Notes under the pieces: model-generated
Databases searched by the model: none
The model's input: the letters and a program-made list of their open reading frames with translations, nothing else
What the model was told of the DNA's origin: nothing
Assembly: GCA_016793445.1 (NCBI GenBank)
Contig: JAEUME010000005.1
Coordinates: forward strand, 362,752 to 426,751
Length of the DNA: 64,000 bases
DNA from: Hyphomicrobium sp.
Lineage (GTDB): Bacteria; Pseudomonadota; Alphaproteobacteria; Rhizobiales; Hyphomicrobiaceae
Reading direction: 5' to 3'
Made by a program: the position numbers and the translations under genes
Shown here: positions 28,001 to 37,099 of the stretch, in pieces
How the letters are laid out: the number at the start of each line of letters is the position of its first letter
Position numbering within the stretch: the first letter of the stretch is position 1

Positions 28001-31000
28001 CGAAGACATAACCGTCACGGTTCGCGCAACCTCGGTTGAGTCCAATCCGGCGGAAGATAACAACGGCGCGACAGCAGGGATGGGCGGCGGGATCGCCGGA
28101 CCGGAAATCTCCATTCCCACGGCGCAGACGGCGCGGACTTTCACCATTCCCGTCAATCCAGTGCCTGAGCCGCCCGCTCTCACGATAGAGTCCGGCGCGG
28201 CCGGTACGGAGGACACCCGGTTTTCGCTTGGCGCAATCAGTGTTTCGACGAGCACCACCGATGGCGATGGGTCTGAAACGCGCTATATCGAAATCGACAC
28301 GTCCAGTTATCCCGCCGGAACGCAGTTCTACAGCGGTGCAACGCTGGTGGGTAGTATCGTGACCACGGGGTGGCTTCGCATCCCGGAAGCGAACTTTGCG
28401 ACGCTCAGCATTCAGCCGCCCGCGAACTATAGCGGAACGATCAATCTCAGCGTCCGCGGGGTCGTCGTGGATGCGAGCACCTCCGGAAACGTTACCACGG
28501 TCACGGCGGCCCAGACGCTGCCTGTCACTGTCGCACCCGACGCCGACGGCGTGACCACGCCTTCTGCCTCGACGGGCGTCGAAGATAACGGCGCCGTCGC
28601 ATTCGGAAGCACGATCAACAGCGGCCTTGCGGTCGCAGACGACGGATCGGGCACAGGCAACAACGCCAGCTCCGAGACGATCTCGCGTGTCGTTCTCGAC
28701 TTCCCCGCCGACACGGCGACGCAAACCTACACGGTCACGCCGGGCGCCACTGCCGGATCGGCGCAGATCACCTTTGATGCCGGCACGCGGATCTATACGA
28801 TCACCAGCACTATTATCACGGGCGCGCCCGATTTAGGCCTGCTCTCGCAAGCCGATCGTGCGCAGGCCGAAGCCGATATCCGGGCAACGCTTAACGGCTT
28901 TACGGCAGCCATGGGCCCCACCCATAGCGACCTCAATGGCCTCATCTCGGTCACGGTGACGACGCTTGACGTCAACAACAATACCGCGAACACGCAGGAC
29001 AACACCTTCGACCACGCGATCGTCATCCAGGCCGTGGCGGACACGCCAACCCTATCCGTTGTCGATCCTGTCACCGCGGTGTCCGAAGACGGCGCGAACA
29101 TCGCTCTGACCATCAACGCCGGCAACAGCGCGGATACAGATAATTCCGAAACGCTTTCGGTGCGCATCACAGTACCCTCCGACGGCTTGGGTCCTGTCGG
29201 CACGATAACGGGCACCCCGCCCGCAAACGTGACGCTGACGAACCTCGGCGGCGGTGTCTATCTCGTCACGGCGGCGGGCCCTGACAACGCGACGCGCGAG
29301 GCGCTGCTCGACAGTTTCCTCAACGGCGGCGGCATCGCCTTCGATCCGCGAAGCAACTGGTCGGGCAATCTCACGGGCACGAACGGCATCCGGGTCGACG
29401 TCATCTCGACGGAAGGCGCAACGGGCAGCGAACTTGCGCCCGCCAGCTACGGTGGTGCGGACGGAACGTCCGCGACGGAGACCGTAACCGATTACATCGA
29501 TATTCTCGTCGCTCCAGTGGCCGACTCGCCAACCGTGAAAGGCAGCGGCGTCGGCAAGGAAGACAGTCTCATCCCTGTGCCAATGAGCGTGACGCTCGCC
29601 GATAAGGACGGGTCGGAAACCTATGCCGTGCGGCTCACAGGCGTAATCCCTGCCGGAACGCAGATCTATGGCGCGGGCGGCGTTCAAATCCTCCCCGACG
29701 GTTTTGGTGTCTATAGTTTGTCGCCCGCAGACGTTGCAGCGCTGGCCGTGCGTCCTCCGGCGAACTTCTCGACAGCGCTGAGCGGCGACATCGTGCTGAC
29801 CGCTGAAACCGTCGTGACCGACACGACGTCGGGCGGGACGTCGCAAACCACACTGACCACCGATATTTACGTCGAGGTGGCCGGTGTGGCGGATGCTCCG
29901 GGAACGCGCACGGTCAATGTCACCGCGGACGAGGACGATCCCATCGCACTTGGCGCGGCGATTGTCGCGAGTGCAGGCGGAAATCTCAACAACCTGATGA
30001 CGGACACTGACGGGTCTGAAAGTTTGACGTTCGTGATCGGTGGCCTGCCGCAGGGCGCCATCCCCACGTCATCCGTGCCGGGTGGGGTCGTCTATATCGG
30101 AAACGGCAATTGGAGCATAACTGCTGCCGCAATGGCATCGCTCGAACTTCCGGCGGTGCCGAACTTCTCCGGAGAAAATCCATATAGCGGCGTCACTGTG
30201 CGCGCCGTGAGCCAGGAGATGGATGGCGACGAGGCGAGTTCAGCGCCCTGGCCCGTTACAATTATCGTCAATCCGGTTATCGCTTCGGCAACCGTCGACG
30301 GCATCGTTCCCGGATCGTGGAACATGGGCGCGACACAGACGGAAGGCGTGAGCGAGGCGGGTGGCGATATCTCGCTGGCGAGCGCGGCCAACCACCTTTA
30401 TGTCGATGACGACGGCTCCGAGAGCGTGGTCAGTTACACGTTCGATCTTTCGAACATGATCGCAAACGCCGGAATTGCCGCGCGTCTTACTTCTCTACAG
30501 GGGCCGGGAGCAGATCTCGACGATCTCGTAGCAAACTACATCAGCGGTACGTTCACGTATGACGCAGGCACTGGACGTATTACAATTCTTGCCGCGAACA
30601 TCGCCGGTGTGTCCATCGACGGAACGCTGTTTGTGGATTCCAATCAGGACTTCTCCCTTCCCGTTTCGGCAATCGTCCGGGATGAAGCGATCATTTCCGG
30701 TAGTCCCGTGGCGGTCGAAAAGACTGAAAACGGCGTCTTCAACGTGAATCTCGTCGGCACTGCCGATGTTCCGACGGTGTTTGCGAACTCGGTTGCAGGC
30801 AGCTCTGGCAGTGAGATCCCGATCAGCATCGGCGGTCAATCGACGGACAATGACGTTGCCCTTGGGCGCGCTCTGTCGGAAGACATCTACTATGTGGTGA
30901 GTGTTCTCAATCCAGGGTCCGCGCCACCCCTCGGCTTTACCGACGGGGCAGGACACATGGTTGGATTAAACAACGGCGATGGCACCTGGTTGTTGACGCC

Positions 31001-33086
31001 CGCGGATCTGGCGAACCTGCACGTGCTTGCAGGGGCAGGCTCATCGGGGACCGCGAACTTGCGCGTGACGACAATCGCTACAGAGAACGACGGTGACGTC
31101 GCGAGCAACAGCACGACGTTTAACGTCGCTGTCACCGCCGGCACCGGAGGCGGAGGCACGCCGCCTCTGCCGCCCACCGTTTCGATAGGCGTGAGCGCCG
31201 GCAACGAGGATGGCTCGATCACGCTCAATGTTACGGCGACACCAGCGCCGGGTGACACGTCCAACCCGTCCGTCGCGGTCATGATCTCCAACATCCCGGC
31301 TGGTGCGGAGGTCATCGGCGCGCGCTTCAATCCCGAGACTGGACGTTGGGTGGCGAGCGCTTCCGCAGTCAATTCAGGCGCGGTGCAGATCATTCCGCCG
31401 CATGATTTCTCCGGAACGATGAACGTCACCATAGAAGCGGTTGCCGTAAATGCCTCGTTGCAGCAGGCAACGACGGGCGCGACCACGGTTCCGGTCGATG
31501 TCGATCCCGTCGCGGACGGTGTGGCGATCTTTGCTGCGCCGGACGCAGGCGTCGAGGATTTGCCCATTGACCTCAATATCACGCTTTCGGAGCGCGACGT
31601 GGACGGGAGCGAGACGATTGGCAACGACGTCTATGTCCGTCTCTCCAACGGCGCGACGCTGCTCGGCGGATACGCTGTCGTCGCGGCGGGGGATCCGGAT
31701 GCCTCGATCGGTGCAACATCGCTGGTTGGATACTATCGCGTGCCGCTGGCCGACGTCGCCACGCTGCAGGCTCAGCCTGCACCCAACTGGCATGGCACGG
31801 TGGTGATCGACGTTGCGTCCTATTCGAACGAGCCGGTCGACCCCACGCCCGATGGCGACAACATCAGACTCGATGTGGCGAGCTTCAGTGCGACCGTAAC
31901 AGCCGACGCGGACACGCCGCTCATCAGCGCGCCGCTCGTTGTCAACGGGACGGAAGATTTTGCCATCGCCATTCCAGGGTTATCGGCGGCTCTTGCCGAT
32001 ACGAATGCCACGAACGGCGCCGAGGTGCTGTCGGTGAAGATAACGGGCGTCCCGGCCGGCTCGCGCTTCTCGGCGGGTTCGAACAACGGCGATGGCAGTT
32101 GGACCATTCCGGTTTCCGCCCTCGCCACGCTCTCGATTACGCCTCCGCTTCACTACTCGGGCACGATGGCGTTGACGCTCACCGCGATCGCCCTCGAACT
32201 GTCGAACGGGGACGAGCAACATGCCTCGGCGACGTTCAACGTGATCGTCGATCCCCGGGCGGACACGGTGGAGATCCTGGCGAAGAACGTCAGCATCGGG
32301 GCAAGCGGATCGGAAGAGCTCGATCTCAACGTGCGCATGGCGGACACGACCGGTGCGCTTGCGGGTGAGAACGCTGAAGAGCACATTCGCATCACGTTCA
32401 CGTCGGTGCCGGTGGGAATTTCCCTGGAAGCCGCTGGCGGGGGAAGTATCGCCCACCCAACGGCAGGGACGTGGATATTCACCGGCACCCAGGACGAGGC
32501 CAACGCCATCGCTGCCCAGGTTGGAGCAACGGCGAGCGGCGGGACGTTCACGGTCAGCCTGTCGGCCGTTACGCTTGATGGCGCCGACACACTTGCCACA
32601 CCGGTGACGGACACGTTCCAGCTCACGGTGCCTCAGGTCATCGCAGGAACCGGGATCAACGATCCTCTCAGCGGCGGCGCGGGCACGCAGATCCTCTTTG
32701 GTCTTGCAGGGGCCGATACCATCAGCGGGGGCAATGGCGATGATCGCCTCGTTGGCGGCACGGGAGCGGACACGCTGACAGGCGGAAGCGGATCAGACCA
32801 ATTTGCCTATGGTCCTGGCGATCTTGGCAGCGGCGTCGATACGATTACCGACTTCACAAGTGGAGCAGGTGGCGATGCCGTGGATATTGCCGCGCTTCTG
32901 GCCGGGTTCGATCCTGGAACGTCGATCCTTACGGACTTCGTTCGCGTGACCTCCGCGGCCGGCAACTCGACCCTCCAGGTCGACGCCGACGGTGGCGCCA
33001 ACAACTTCCAGGATCTTGTTGTGTTCCAGGGCGTGACCGGGCTCGATGTCAACACCATGAAGAGCAACGGCAACCTCATAGTGTAA
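22050..33086 (+). CDS. Giant RTX/Ig-like repeat adhesin secreted by the type I system
   Basis: The product is about 3,678 residues. An N-terminal region of about 310 residues has no recognised family and no Sec signal. From about residue 315 (KVTMDPQFGTITLGPDGHFE) onward there are more than twenty cadherin/Ig-like domains of about 110-140 residues, each with an acidic (N/D)ED start and DGSE segment, typical of calcium-stiffened fibres. Near residues 3535-3590 are glycine-rich RTX nonapeptides (GGNGDDRLVGGTGADTL), followed by the type I secretion C-terminal target domain of the VC_A0849 subclass ending MKSNGNLIV. ATG 22050 has GGAG at nine bases; an earlier in-frame start at 21972 has none. 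The secretion genes follow. The likely role is surface attachment or biofilm formation. Confidence 0.93.
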   Translation: MDRQAEGTASHDSEFDVAQAAAEGSDPGSSLRVPARREIIELSVTDKNAADLAVFVRANGAKAMITSDGLLGLRFAEGGLIVLRGSQAVGKAFDNQHGALLDVLNGDHDRLAAVINALANGGDGIRPLAQFVPVEDHEQAGREQAYVGLEDGSSRPAAHTIPGPLTGAHAPLYPMDVETLRWGRDDLRRGEAGSRGLLVSTGVGEALPHLVGLGDEELGHRNGEKLVSGLNVLDHGPATAVGAGLDHLWLLGDIEYLRASRDLLDNEDLFGPDKDAPTIWPPLDPISAFRAIEDTGYSGALFDPSLLPLPVTDRKVTMDPQFGTITLGPDGHFEYKPAPGFSGFASFDYSFVDPRTGQPVTGSVAITVRAVADPAMISGGAVTDEDVAVATPITVSLQDPDGSEDIERVVISGLPAGASLSWNSALPGTIVHRADGSFVVTGATAQIQALLQSLQVTPPADFDGRISLDVAVTTIERNLPANVPGYLDRTTVHYTYHIDVNAVADEVTAVGADEVTDEDTLVHLSTLAATYGDLTDGSETHTVEIRGVDADAKLTDVSGVEYPYIIAGNGTKTYTLSPSDVGNVYFLPPPDESGTFSGMSIVAIAREASNGDQETASAPIQVVVTPVADAVEITAPAQATDEDTAITFGDDITLTVNDLTQTLTEVTLSGFPPGTRVQYTDENGIPQDFIVPPGGATVTLGGGASEADIRAALATLTLTPPPNTDQNITLSITATTEDIGGVSDTQTLPMTITVAAVADGPSISGSASGNEDQPIDLPIAVSRLDADGSESYDFAAIAVPSGATLIYPSTLPSGISVSVLGNTYTFTPGAGTTAAQFEQFLATGLKVQAPADSDVNFNVDVRVGTIESVLSGGEVTLLKADTQVSIPVTVSPVIDMPSVSGSSTVDEDTSVNFGADILISQNDKTDGSEAITQIVVGNIPASATVGYTAVGSATVVAATSAGVTSYTISGGSEDDIRATLATFTLTPPLHSDVNIPVSLSITKVDQTVSESEPAVTSTSAHVHNIAVAAVADGPTVSGSASGSEDQPIPLAISASRIDADGSESYEYAAVTVPAGVTLVYPGTLPNGISVSVSGSTFTFTPGAGTTAAQFQSFLATALQVRAPADSDRDFNVDVRVGTIESSLSGGEVTVLRAAQTITVPVSVLPVNDAPVISGSSSVNEDGIVNVADQSTVAPVAFGANISISATDSTDGSEAITQIVVGGLPVGAVVSYTPVGGGTAVTFTVGAGSTSVTLNGGSDTEIRAALASMTLLPPPHSDADITLTLAVTKVDGTVSDGQGTVTQTYNGTHTITVAAVADVPSGSGSGSGLEDQNIPVSITVGHPDNTDGSERIKNVVIGNIPAGFTLSESSTGAGTLTLNGDGTYTVVGPNDAAINDVLANLTLVFIAGGARQHLDTDFSLSVTVTTIESAAGAGQNALPEASTTFAVPVTVTAVVDGVTQSGSSVLVEDVAHTLGTEIAYARIDNDGSEAVTTVAVSGFPPGSTVSYTDVAGNPQSVIVGVGGLTVTFTGGSEAQIRAALDTLAVTAPSNSDANFTLSVAVTTLDNDGSNVTNTFNHGVTVQAVADAPSVSADAITLDEDTTTTLVIRPDRSADDDNSETLSVRITVPSDGSGPVGVLTGATPAGVTLTNLGGGVYTVTATGASAAAREVLLDSYLNGGITFTPRAQWSGNLTGTNGIRVEAISTESATGSELAPGSYGGADGTSQTETATTYIDVTVNPIGDLPVQTNATTTVRENNNSTAASDPDLVVPIGARIGLTIADPDGSQGLSMTLTGFPANAQAMSFGTSIVGVSTSVNIATGTVTISGASANDVITVLNSLSVTLADDRDENFTVSINGTVTDTNGTTVSTDNFSLSHAVTVQAVADLPTVTVGAATKPAVDEDSAFVTYSVTTALNDTDGSETYQSVVVTFSTPGTGARPEVQFGTTAGVTFDTSVAGQVTLRGAAADINAAMLTLQVRPGANNGEDITVTVRATSVESNPAEDNNGATAGMGGGIAGPEISIPTAQTARTFTIPVNPVPEPPALTIESGAAGTEDTRFSLGAISVSTSTTDGDGSETRYIEIDTSSYPAGTQFYSGATLVGSIVTTGWLRIPEANFATLSIQPPANYSGTINLSVRGVVVDASTSGNVTTVTAAQTLPVTVAPDADGVTTPSASTGVEDNGAVAFGSTINSGLAVADDGSGTGNNASSETISRVVLDFPADTATQTYTVTPGATAGSAQITFDAGTRIYTITSTIITGAPDLGLLSQADRAQAEADIRATLNGFTAAMGPTHSDLNGLISVTVTTLDVNNNTANTQDNTFDHAIVIQAVADTPTLSVVDPVTAVSEDGANIALTINAGNSADTDNSETLSVRITVPSDGLGPVGTITGTPPANVTLTNLGGGVYLVTAAGPDNATREALLDSFLNGGGIAFDPRSNWSGNLTGTNGIRVDVISTEGATGSELAPASYGGADGTSATETVTDYIDILVAPVADSPTVKGSGVGKEDSLIPVPMSVTLADKDGSETYAVRLTGVIPAGTQIYGAGGVQILPDGFGVYSLSPADVAALAVRPPANFSTALSGDIVLTAETVVTDTTSGGTSQTTLTTDIYVEVAGVADAPGTRTVNVTADEDDPIALGAAIVASAGGNLNNLMTDTDGSESLTFVIGGLPQGAIPTSSVPGGVVYIGNGNWSITAAAMASLELPAVPNFSGENPYSGVTVRAVSQEMDGDEASSAPWPVTIIVNPVIASATVDGIVPGSWNMGATQTEGVSEAGGDISLASAANHLYVDDDGSESVVSYTFDLSNMIANAGIAARLTSLQGPGADLDDLVANYISGTFTYDAGTGRITILAANIAGVSIDGTLFVDSNQDFSLPVSAIVRDEAIISGSPVAVEKTENGVFNVNLVGTADVPTVFANSVAGSSGSEIPISIGGQSTDNDVALGRALSEDIYYVVSVLNPGSAPPLGFTDGAGHMVGLNNGDGTWLLTPADLANLHVLAGAGSSGTANLRVTTIATENDGDVASNSTTFNVAVTAGTGGGGTPPLPPTVSIGVSAGNEDGSITLNVTATPAPGDTSNPSVAVMISNIPAGAEVIGARFNPETGRWVASASAVNSGAVQIIPPHDFSGTMNVTIEAVAVNASLQQATTGATTVPVDVDPVADGVAIFAAPDAGVEDLPIDLNITLSERDVDGSETIGNDVYVRLSNGATLLGGYAVVAAGDPDASIGATSLVGYYRVPLADVATLQAQPAPNWHGTVVIDVASYSNEPVDPTPDGDNIRLDVASFSATVTADADTPLISAPLVVNGTEDFAIAIPGLSAALADTNATNGAEVLSVKITGVPAGSRFSAGSNNGDGSWTIPVSALATLSITPPLHYSGTMALTLTAIALELSNGDEQHASATFNVIVDPRADTVEILAKNVSIGASGSEELDLNVRMADTTGALAGENAEEHIRITFTSVPVGISLEAAGGGSIAHPTAGTWIFTGTQDEANAIAAQVGATASGGTFTVSLSAVTLDGADTLATPVTDTFQLTVPQVIAGTGINDPLSGGAGTQILFGLAGADTISGGNGDDRLVGGTGADTLTGGSGSDQFAYGPGDLGSGVDTITDFTSGAGGDAVDIAALLAGFDPGTSILTDFVRVTSAAGNSTLQVDADGGANNFQDLVVFQGVTGLDVNTMKSNGNLIV
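24309..25985 (+). repeat. Tandem two-domain super-repeat inside the adhesin
   Basis: Segments 24309-25127 and 25128-25985 encode consecutive two-domain units. Shared stretches include SGSASG(N/S)EDQPI, FTPGAGTTAAQF, DVRVGTIES and TDGSEAITQIVVG. The period is 819 bp (273 residues) for the first unit and slightly longer for the second, pointing to a fairly recent internal duplication. Confidence 0.85.
26817..27268 (+). repeat. Adhesin domain repeat, copy 1 of a dispersed pair
   Basis: This domain and the one at 29052-29520 share DDNSETLSVRITVPSDG/DTDNSETLSVRITVPSDG, VTLTNLGGGVY, WSGNLTGTNGIRV and YGGADGTS. They are separated by about five unlike domains. Confidence 0.85.
29052..29520 (+). repeat. 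Adhesin domain repeat, copy 2 of a dispersed pair
   Basis: Partner of 26817-27268; highly similar over about 140 residues, with shared nucleotide blocks coding for SGNLTGTNGIRV and SYGGADGTS. Confidence 0.85.
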
Positions 33087-33367
33087 CGGCAAGCCTTGAT
33101 GCCTTGCTGCAGCCAGCGAAGTGGCACAGCGACTTGCCGGTTCTGCGCCCCTTGGGCTGGCAGGTTCGGCAACCCAAAACTGTCTCCATTTTACATCCCC
33201 CGACGCAAGAAGCAGCGGAGATTTAAAAGAAATTAAGATCTGCATGTACCCCAGTTTGCGCGAATCAGTCAGTGCAAATCATATGAAAGGGCGGCCTGAC
33301 GGGTCCTCTCCAGCCACGCGGCTGAAGGGGACACGATTTGCAGCCGAGGGGCATGAGGGGCTCACCG

Positions 33368-34771
33368 ATGAGACGCTGGGTTTTGGGGCTGAGCCTGGCG
33401 TGCCTTTTCAGCAGCAGCGTGGCCGCCGGCGAAACGCTCGTCGGCGTCGTACAGGAAGCGCTTGAATCAAATCCTGAGATCGGCGCGATCCGGTACAACC
33501 GGCGCGCGATCGATAACGAGCTCAACGCGGCCCGCGGTCTCAATCTCCCGACCTTCGATGTGCGGACCGATCTCGGCACGAGCCGGGATCACAGCCGGAC
33601 GGGCAGCGGGTTTGCTCAGACCAACGACTGGCATGATCGCCAAGGCGTGCAGACGATCATGTCGCAGCGGATTTTCGATGGCTTTGAGAGCCGTCATGAG
33701 ATTGCGCGCCAGACAAACCGCGTCGAGTCCGCGCGGTGGCGCGTGAACGATACGGCCAACTCGATCGCATTGCGCGCCGTGCAGGCCTATCTCGAGTGCA
33801 TCCGTGCCAACGCCGTGCTGGCGGCAGCCAAGTCAAACCTGGAAGCGCACAACAGCTTGATGAGACGCGTTCGCCAACGCGTCGATGGCGGGGTTGCCAA
33901 CGCCGCGGAGGATGCCGAAGCGGGCGCGCGAACGGCCAATGCCAAGGCCATCGTTGCGCAGGCGGAAGAGGCTGTGCTGAACGCGCAGGCGCTGTTCAAG
34001 TCTATCGTGGGACGCATGCCGGGAAAACTTTCACCTGCGTCAGGCGCGCGCGGGCTTCCCTCGTCGGAAGAGGCTGCCGTTGCAGAAGCGGTAACGGCCT
34101 CGCCGTCGGTGCTCGCCACCCAATTCGATGCGATCGCCGCGCAGGCCGCCGTAGGCTCCGCATATTCGCGTTTCAGTCCCAAGGTCAATTTTGAAGTCTT
34201 CACGGGTCACGACTGGGGTCTGGTTGAAGATGAAGACCGCAACTACGACGCGGCTGCCATGGTCGTTGTGCGCTGGAACCTCTTCAACGGCGGTATCGAC
34301 AAGGCGCGTGTCTGGGAAGCGCGGGCCCGCGCGGCCGAAGCGGATGGGATCAATGCGAACACCGCGCTCCTTGTCGAACGCGAAGCCCGCATCTCCTGGT
34401 CGTCCTTGCGTGCGTCGTCGATTCGCGTTCCCGAACTTCGCCAGCAGCTCTCTCTGCAGCACCAGAGGCGCAGCGCGTACATGGAACAGTTCGACACGGG
34501 ACAGCGCCGGCTGCTCGATCTCCTCGACGCGCAGAACGAAATCTTCGTGGTCGAGAGTTCGCTGAGGACCGAGGAATTGATCGGCGTCTACAGCGGATAC
34601 CGGCTGCTCGCGTCGATGGGCCGGCTGGTTCCGGGGCTCGGATTGGAGTTGCCACCGGAAGCGGCGGTGCCGCCGGCTCCCAACCTCATTGAAGGATGGC
34701 GAACCGAGATCAACGCCTGGCCGACGGATGTGTACCACGACATCGTGACCGGCTCTATCCCGACAAAATAG
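33368..34771 (+). CDS. TolC-family outer membrane channel of the type I secretion system
   Basis: The 467-residue product has a signal peptide (MRRWVLGLSLACLFSSSVAAG) and the two internally similar TolC halves: NPEIGAIRYNRRAIDNELNAARG in the first and SPSVLATQFDAIAAQAAVGSAY in the second. It would form the outer membrane tunnel through which the giant adhesin leaves the cell. ATG 33368 is preferred because AGGGG lies seven bases upstream and the signal peptide starts there. It precedes the ABC transporter and adaptor genes on the same strand and probably shares their transcript. Confidence 0.92.
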   Translation: MRRWVLGLSLACLFSSSVAAGETLVGVVQEALESNPEIGAIRYNRRAIDNELNAARGLNLPTFDVRTDLGTSRDHSRTGSGFAQTNDWHDRQGVQTIMSQRIFDGFESRHEIARQTNRVESARWRVNDTANSIALRAVQAYLECIRANAVLAAAKSNLEAHNSLMRRVRQRVDGGVANAAEDAEAGARTANAKAIVAQAEEAVLNAQALFKSIVGRMPGKLSPASGARGLPSSEEAAVAEAVTASPSVLATQFDAIAAQAAVGSAYSRFSPKVNFEVFTGHDWGLVEDEDRNYDAAAMVVVRWNLFNGGIDKARVWEARARAAEADGINANTALLVEREARISWSSLRASSIRVPELRQQLSLQHQRRSAYMEQFDTGQRRLLDLLDAQNEIFVVESSLRTEELIGVYSGYRLLASMGRLVPGLGLELPPEAAVPPAPNLIEGWRTEINAWPTDVYHDIVTGSIPTK

Positions 34772-34807
34772 GACGGGTCGCATGGGACGCGCGGCGAGGT
34801 TGGTCAC

Positions 34808-37099
34808 GTGAGCATCCCGGACGACGCCGCGGACGATCCCAAGGCACGGCTCCAGGCGGCGATGGACAGGCTTGCGGCTAATCTGGCTGCAGCCAAGGCG
34901 TCTTCGCCAGATGAGTCGCACGATCTGCTTTGTGCGGCAGTGGCGGACGTTGCGGCGCACTACGGCGTAACGATTGCGCCCCATGCGATTGCCGCCGGTC
35001 TGCCGCTGCGCGACGGCCGGTTGCCGCTCGACCATATCGAGCTGGCCGCGCAAAGGGCCGGACTGTCGGCGGCCGTGGATGAAGTTGCCATCGAGGCGCT
35101 GGAGCCCTTCGAACTGCCGGTCATCGCGCTCATGAACGATGGCGGTTGCGACATCGTCTGGCAGCTCCACAATGATCAGGACGGCCGTGCGATGGCGGCG
35201 GTGCTGAGCCCGGCCGGCCGCGCGCAGGCGCGCGTCAAAGTTCCTCTAGCCGAGGTCGACCAAGCCGCCACCTGCACCATCATTCGTCTCAGGCCGCGCT
35301 CGGGCGCCGACGAGCGTGGTGAAGCAGCCCTTCGTCAAACGAAGTCCGGCTGGTTCCTGCCGGCGTTCCTTGAAAGCCGGCGCATCTATGGGGAGGCCAT
35401 CGCCGCGACAGTCGCCTTGAATCTCCTCGCGCTCGCGCTCCCTCTATTCACGATGAACGTCTACGATCGGGTGCTTCCCAACGCCGTCGAGGCAACGCTC
35501 TGGGCGCTCGCCATCGGAGCTTCGCTTGCGACAGCGTTCGATTTTCTCATCAAGACGCTGCGTGCCGATTTCGTGGACATCGCAAGCCGGCGGGCGGACG
35601 TGCGGCTGTCCAATCTGATCTACGGCCGCCTGCTGGGCGCGCGCACTCCGAACAAGCCTGTCTCGGCGGGCGTTCGCGCGAATGCGCTGCGCGAGTTCGA
35701 GACCCTTCGCGAGTTCTTCAACTCCGCGACCCTCACCACATTCGGCGACTTGCCATTCCTTGTGATCTTCCTCGTCATGATCTGGGTGATTGCCGGTCCG
35801 TTGGCCGTGATTCCGGTCCTGGCCGTACCCCTTGTGCTGTTCGCGGGCTGGCTCACCCAACGCACGCTCGCCAAGGCTTCCGAACAGAGTTTCCGGGAAA
35901 CGGCGCAGAAGAACGCCATCGTCGTGGAAACGGTCGTCGGGATGGAGAGTGTGAAGGCGGCGGGCGCGGAAAGCTGGGCGGCAACGCGCTGGGAACAGGC
36001 CGTCAGCGACCATATCCGCTCCTCACATCAGATCCGGCGGACCTCGACCCTTGGCGTCAACGCCATATTCGCCATTCAAACTCTCACGCAGATCATGATG
36101 GTGATCGCCGGCTTCTACATGGTGAAGGCCGGCAATCTCACGACCGGCGGGTTGATCGCGGGCACCATGCTTGCCGGGCGCGCGATGCAGCCTCTCGGGC
36201 AGATCGCGATGCTGATTTCGCGCCTCTATCAGACACGTCTCGCCTTCCGTGCGGTGAGCGAGATTGTCGAATTGGAGCAGGAGCGCCCCGACGGCGTGAA
36301 GCTGATTTCCACGCATGTTCTCAGCGGTGCACTGGCCTGTGAGCATTTGTCGTTTCGCTACGAGCAGGATGCGCCGCCTTGTCTCGACGATGTCAGCTTT
36401 GCGGTGGCGTCCGGCGAACGGGTCGGGCTTATCGGGGCAATCGGCAGCGGAAAGACGACGTTGCTGAAACTCATTCACGCGGTGCACCTTCCGGCGTCTG
36501 GGCGCGTGCTTCTGGATGGCATTCCCGCGCATCAGATGGACCCGGCCCTGCTGCGCGCGAACATTGGTCTTGCGCTGCAGGACGCCGACCTCTTTCACGG
36601 AACGATCCGCTCCAACATCGCCATGGCGGCACCGGGCGCGGGCGACCAGGAGGTGTTTGCGGCCGCGCGCGCTGCTGGCGCCCTGGAGTGGATCCTGCGC
36701 ATGCCGAAAGGGTTTGATACGCCGGTGCGGGAGCGCGGCGCCGGATTGTCCGGAGGGCAGCGCCAATCGGTGGCGCTCGCGCGCGCGTTGTTTCGCAATC
36801 CTCGCATCGTGCTGCTCGACGAGCCGACCAGCGACATGGACATCGCGGCCGAGCAGCACGTCGTGCGCTCGCTCGACAGCTTCCTCAAAGGCCGCACGCT
36901 GATCGCCATATCTCACCGGCCCGCCGTTCTCGCGCTCGTAGAGCGTTTGATCGTCCTGGAGAACGGCCGCAAGATACTCGATGGTCCGAAGGCCGAGGTG
37001 TTAAACCAGTTGAAGGCCGTGAATGCGGAGCGCAACAAACCTCGAAATGCCATGGTGCAGCCGCGCAACCCGGCCGCGTCGCGGGACGGTGCCGCATGA
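34808..37099 (+). CDS. Type I secretion ABC transporter/permease (LapB/LssB-like)
   Basis: The 763-residue half-transporter has an N-terminal C39-like domain (about 35-165) without the catalytic DCG motif, so it should bind rather than cut the substrate. Next come six membrane helices (about 195-470) and an ABC domain with Walker A GAIGSGKTT, signature LSGGQRQ, Walker B IVLLDEPTSD and the H-loop SHRP. This arrangement is that of exporters for uncleaved RTX adhesins. Start is GTG 34808 with GAGGT eight bases upstream. The stop overlaps the next gene's ATG by four bases. Confidence 0.94.
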   Translation: MSIPDDAADDPKARLQAAMDRLAANLAAAKASSPDESHDLLCAAVADVAAHYGVTIAPHAIAAGLPLRDGRLPLDHIELAAQRAGLSAAVDEVAIEALEPFELPVIALMNDGGCDIVWQLHNDQDGRAMAAVLSPAGRAQARVKVPLAEVDQAATCTIIRLRPRSGADERGEAALRQTKSGWFLPAFLESRRIYGEAIAATVALNLLALALPLFTMNVYDRVLPNAVEATLWALAIGASLATAFDFLIKTLRADFVDIASRRADVRLSNLIYGRLLGARTPNKPVSAGVRANALREFETLREFFNSATLTTFGDLPFLVIFLVMIWVIAGPLAVIPVLAVPLVLFAGWLTQRTLAKASEQSFRETAQKNAIVVETVVGMESVKAAGAESWAATRWEQAVSDHIRSSHQIRRTSTLGVNAIFAIQTLTQIMMVIAGFYMVKAGNLTTGGLIAGTMLAGRAMQPLGQIAMLISRLYQTRLAFRAVSEIVELEQERPDGVKLISTHVLSGALACEHLSFRYEQDAPPCLDDVSFAVASGERVGLIGAIGSGKTTLLKLIHAVHLPASGRVLLDGIPAHQMDPALLRANIGLALQDADLFHGTIRSNIAMAAPGAGDQEVFAAARAAGALEWILRMPKGFDTPVRERGAGLSGGQRQSVALARALFRNPRIVLLDEPTSDMDIAAEQHVVRSLDSFLKGRTLIAISHRPAVLALVERLIVLENGRKILDGPKAEVLNQLKAVNAERNKPRNAMVQPRNPAASRDGAA

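Noticed and set aside
22050..33086. Regular repeats in the adhesin gene as a CRISPR-like array
   Set aside because: The repeats are coding, long, diverged and in frame, with no short identical repeat/spacer pattern. I saw no CRISPR array or cas gene in the window.
33122..33137. TGGCACAGCGACTTGC downstream of the adhesin gene as a sigma-54 promoter of the secretion genes
   Set aside because: The GG and GC elements are 11 bp apart; sigma-54 requires 10.
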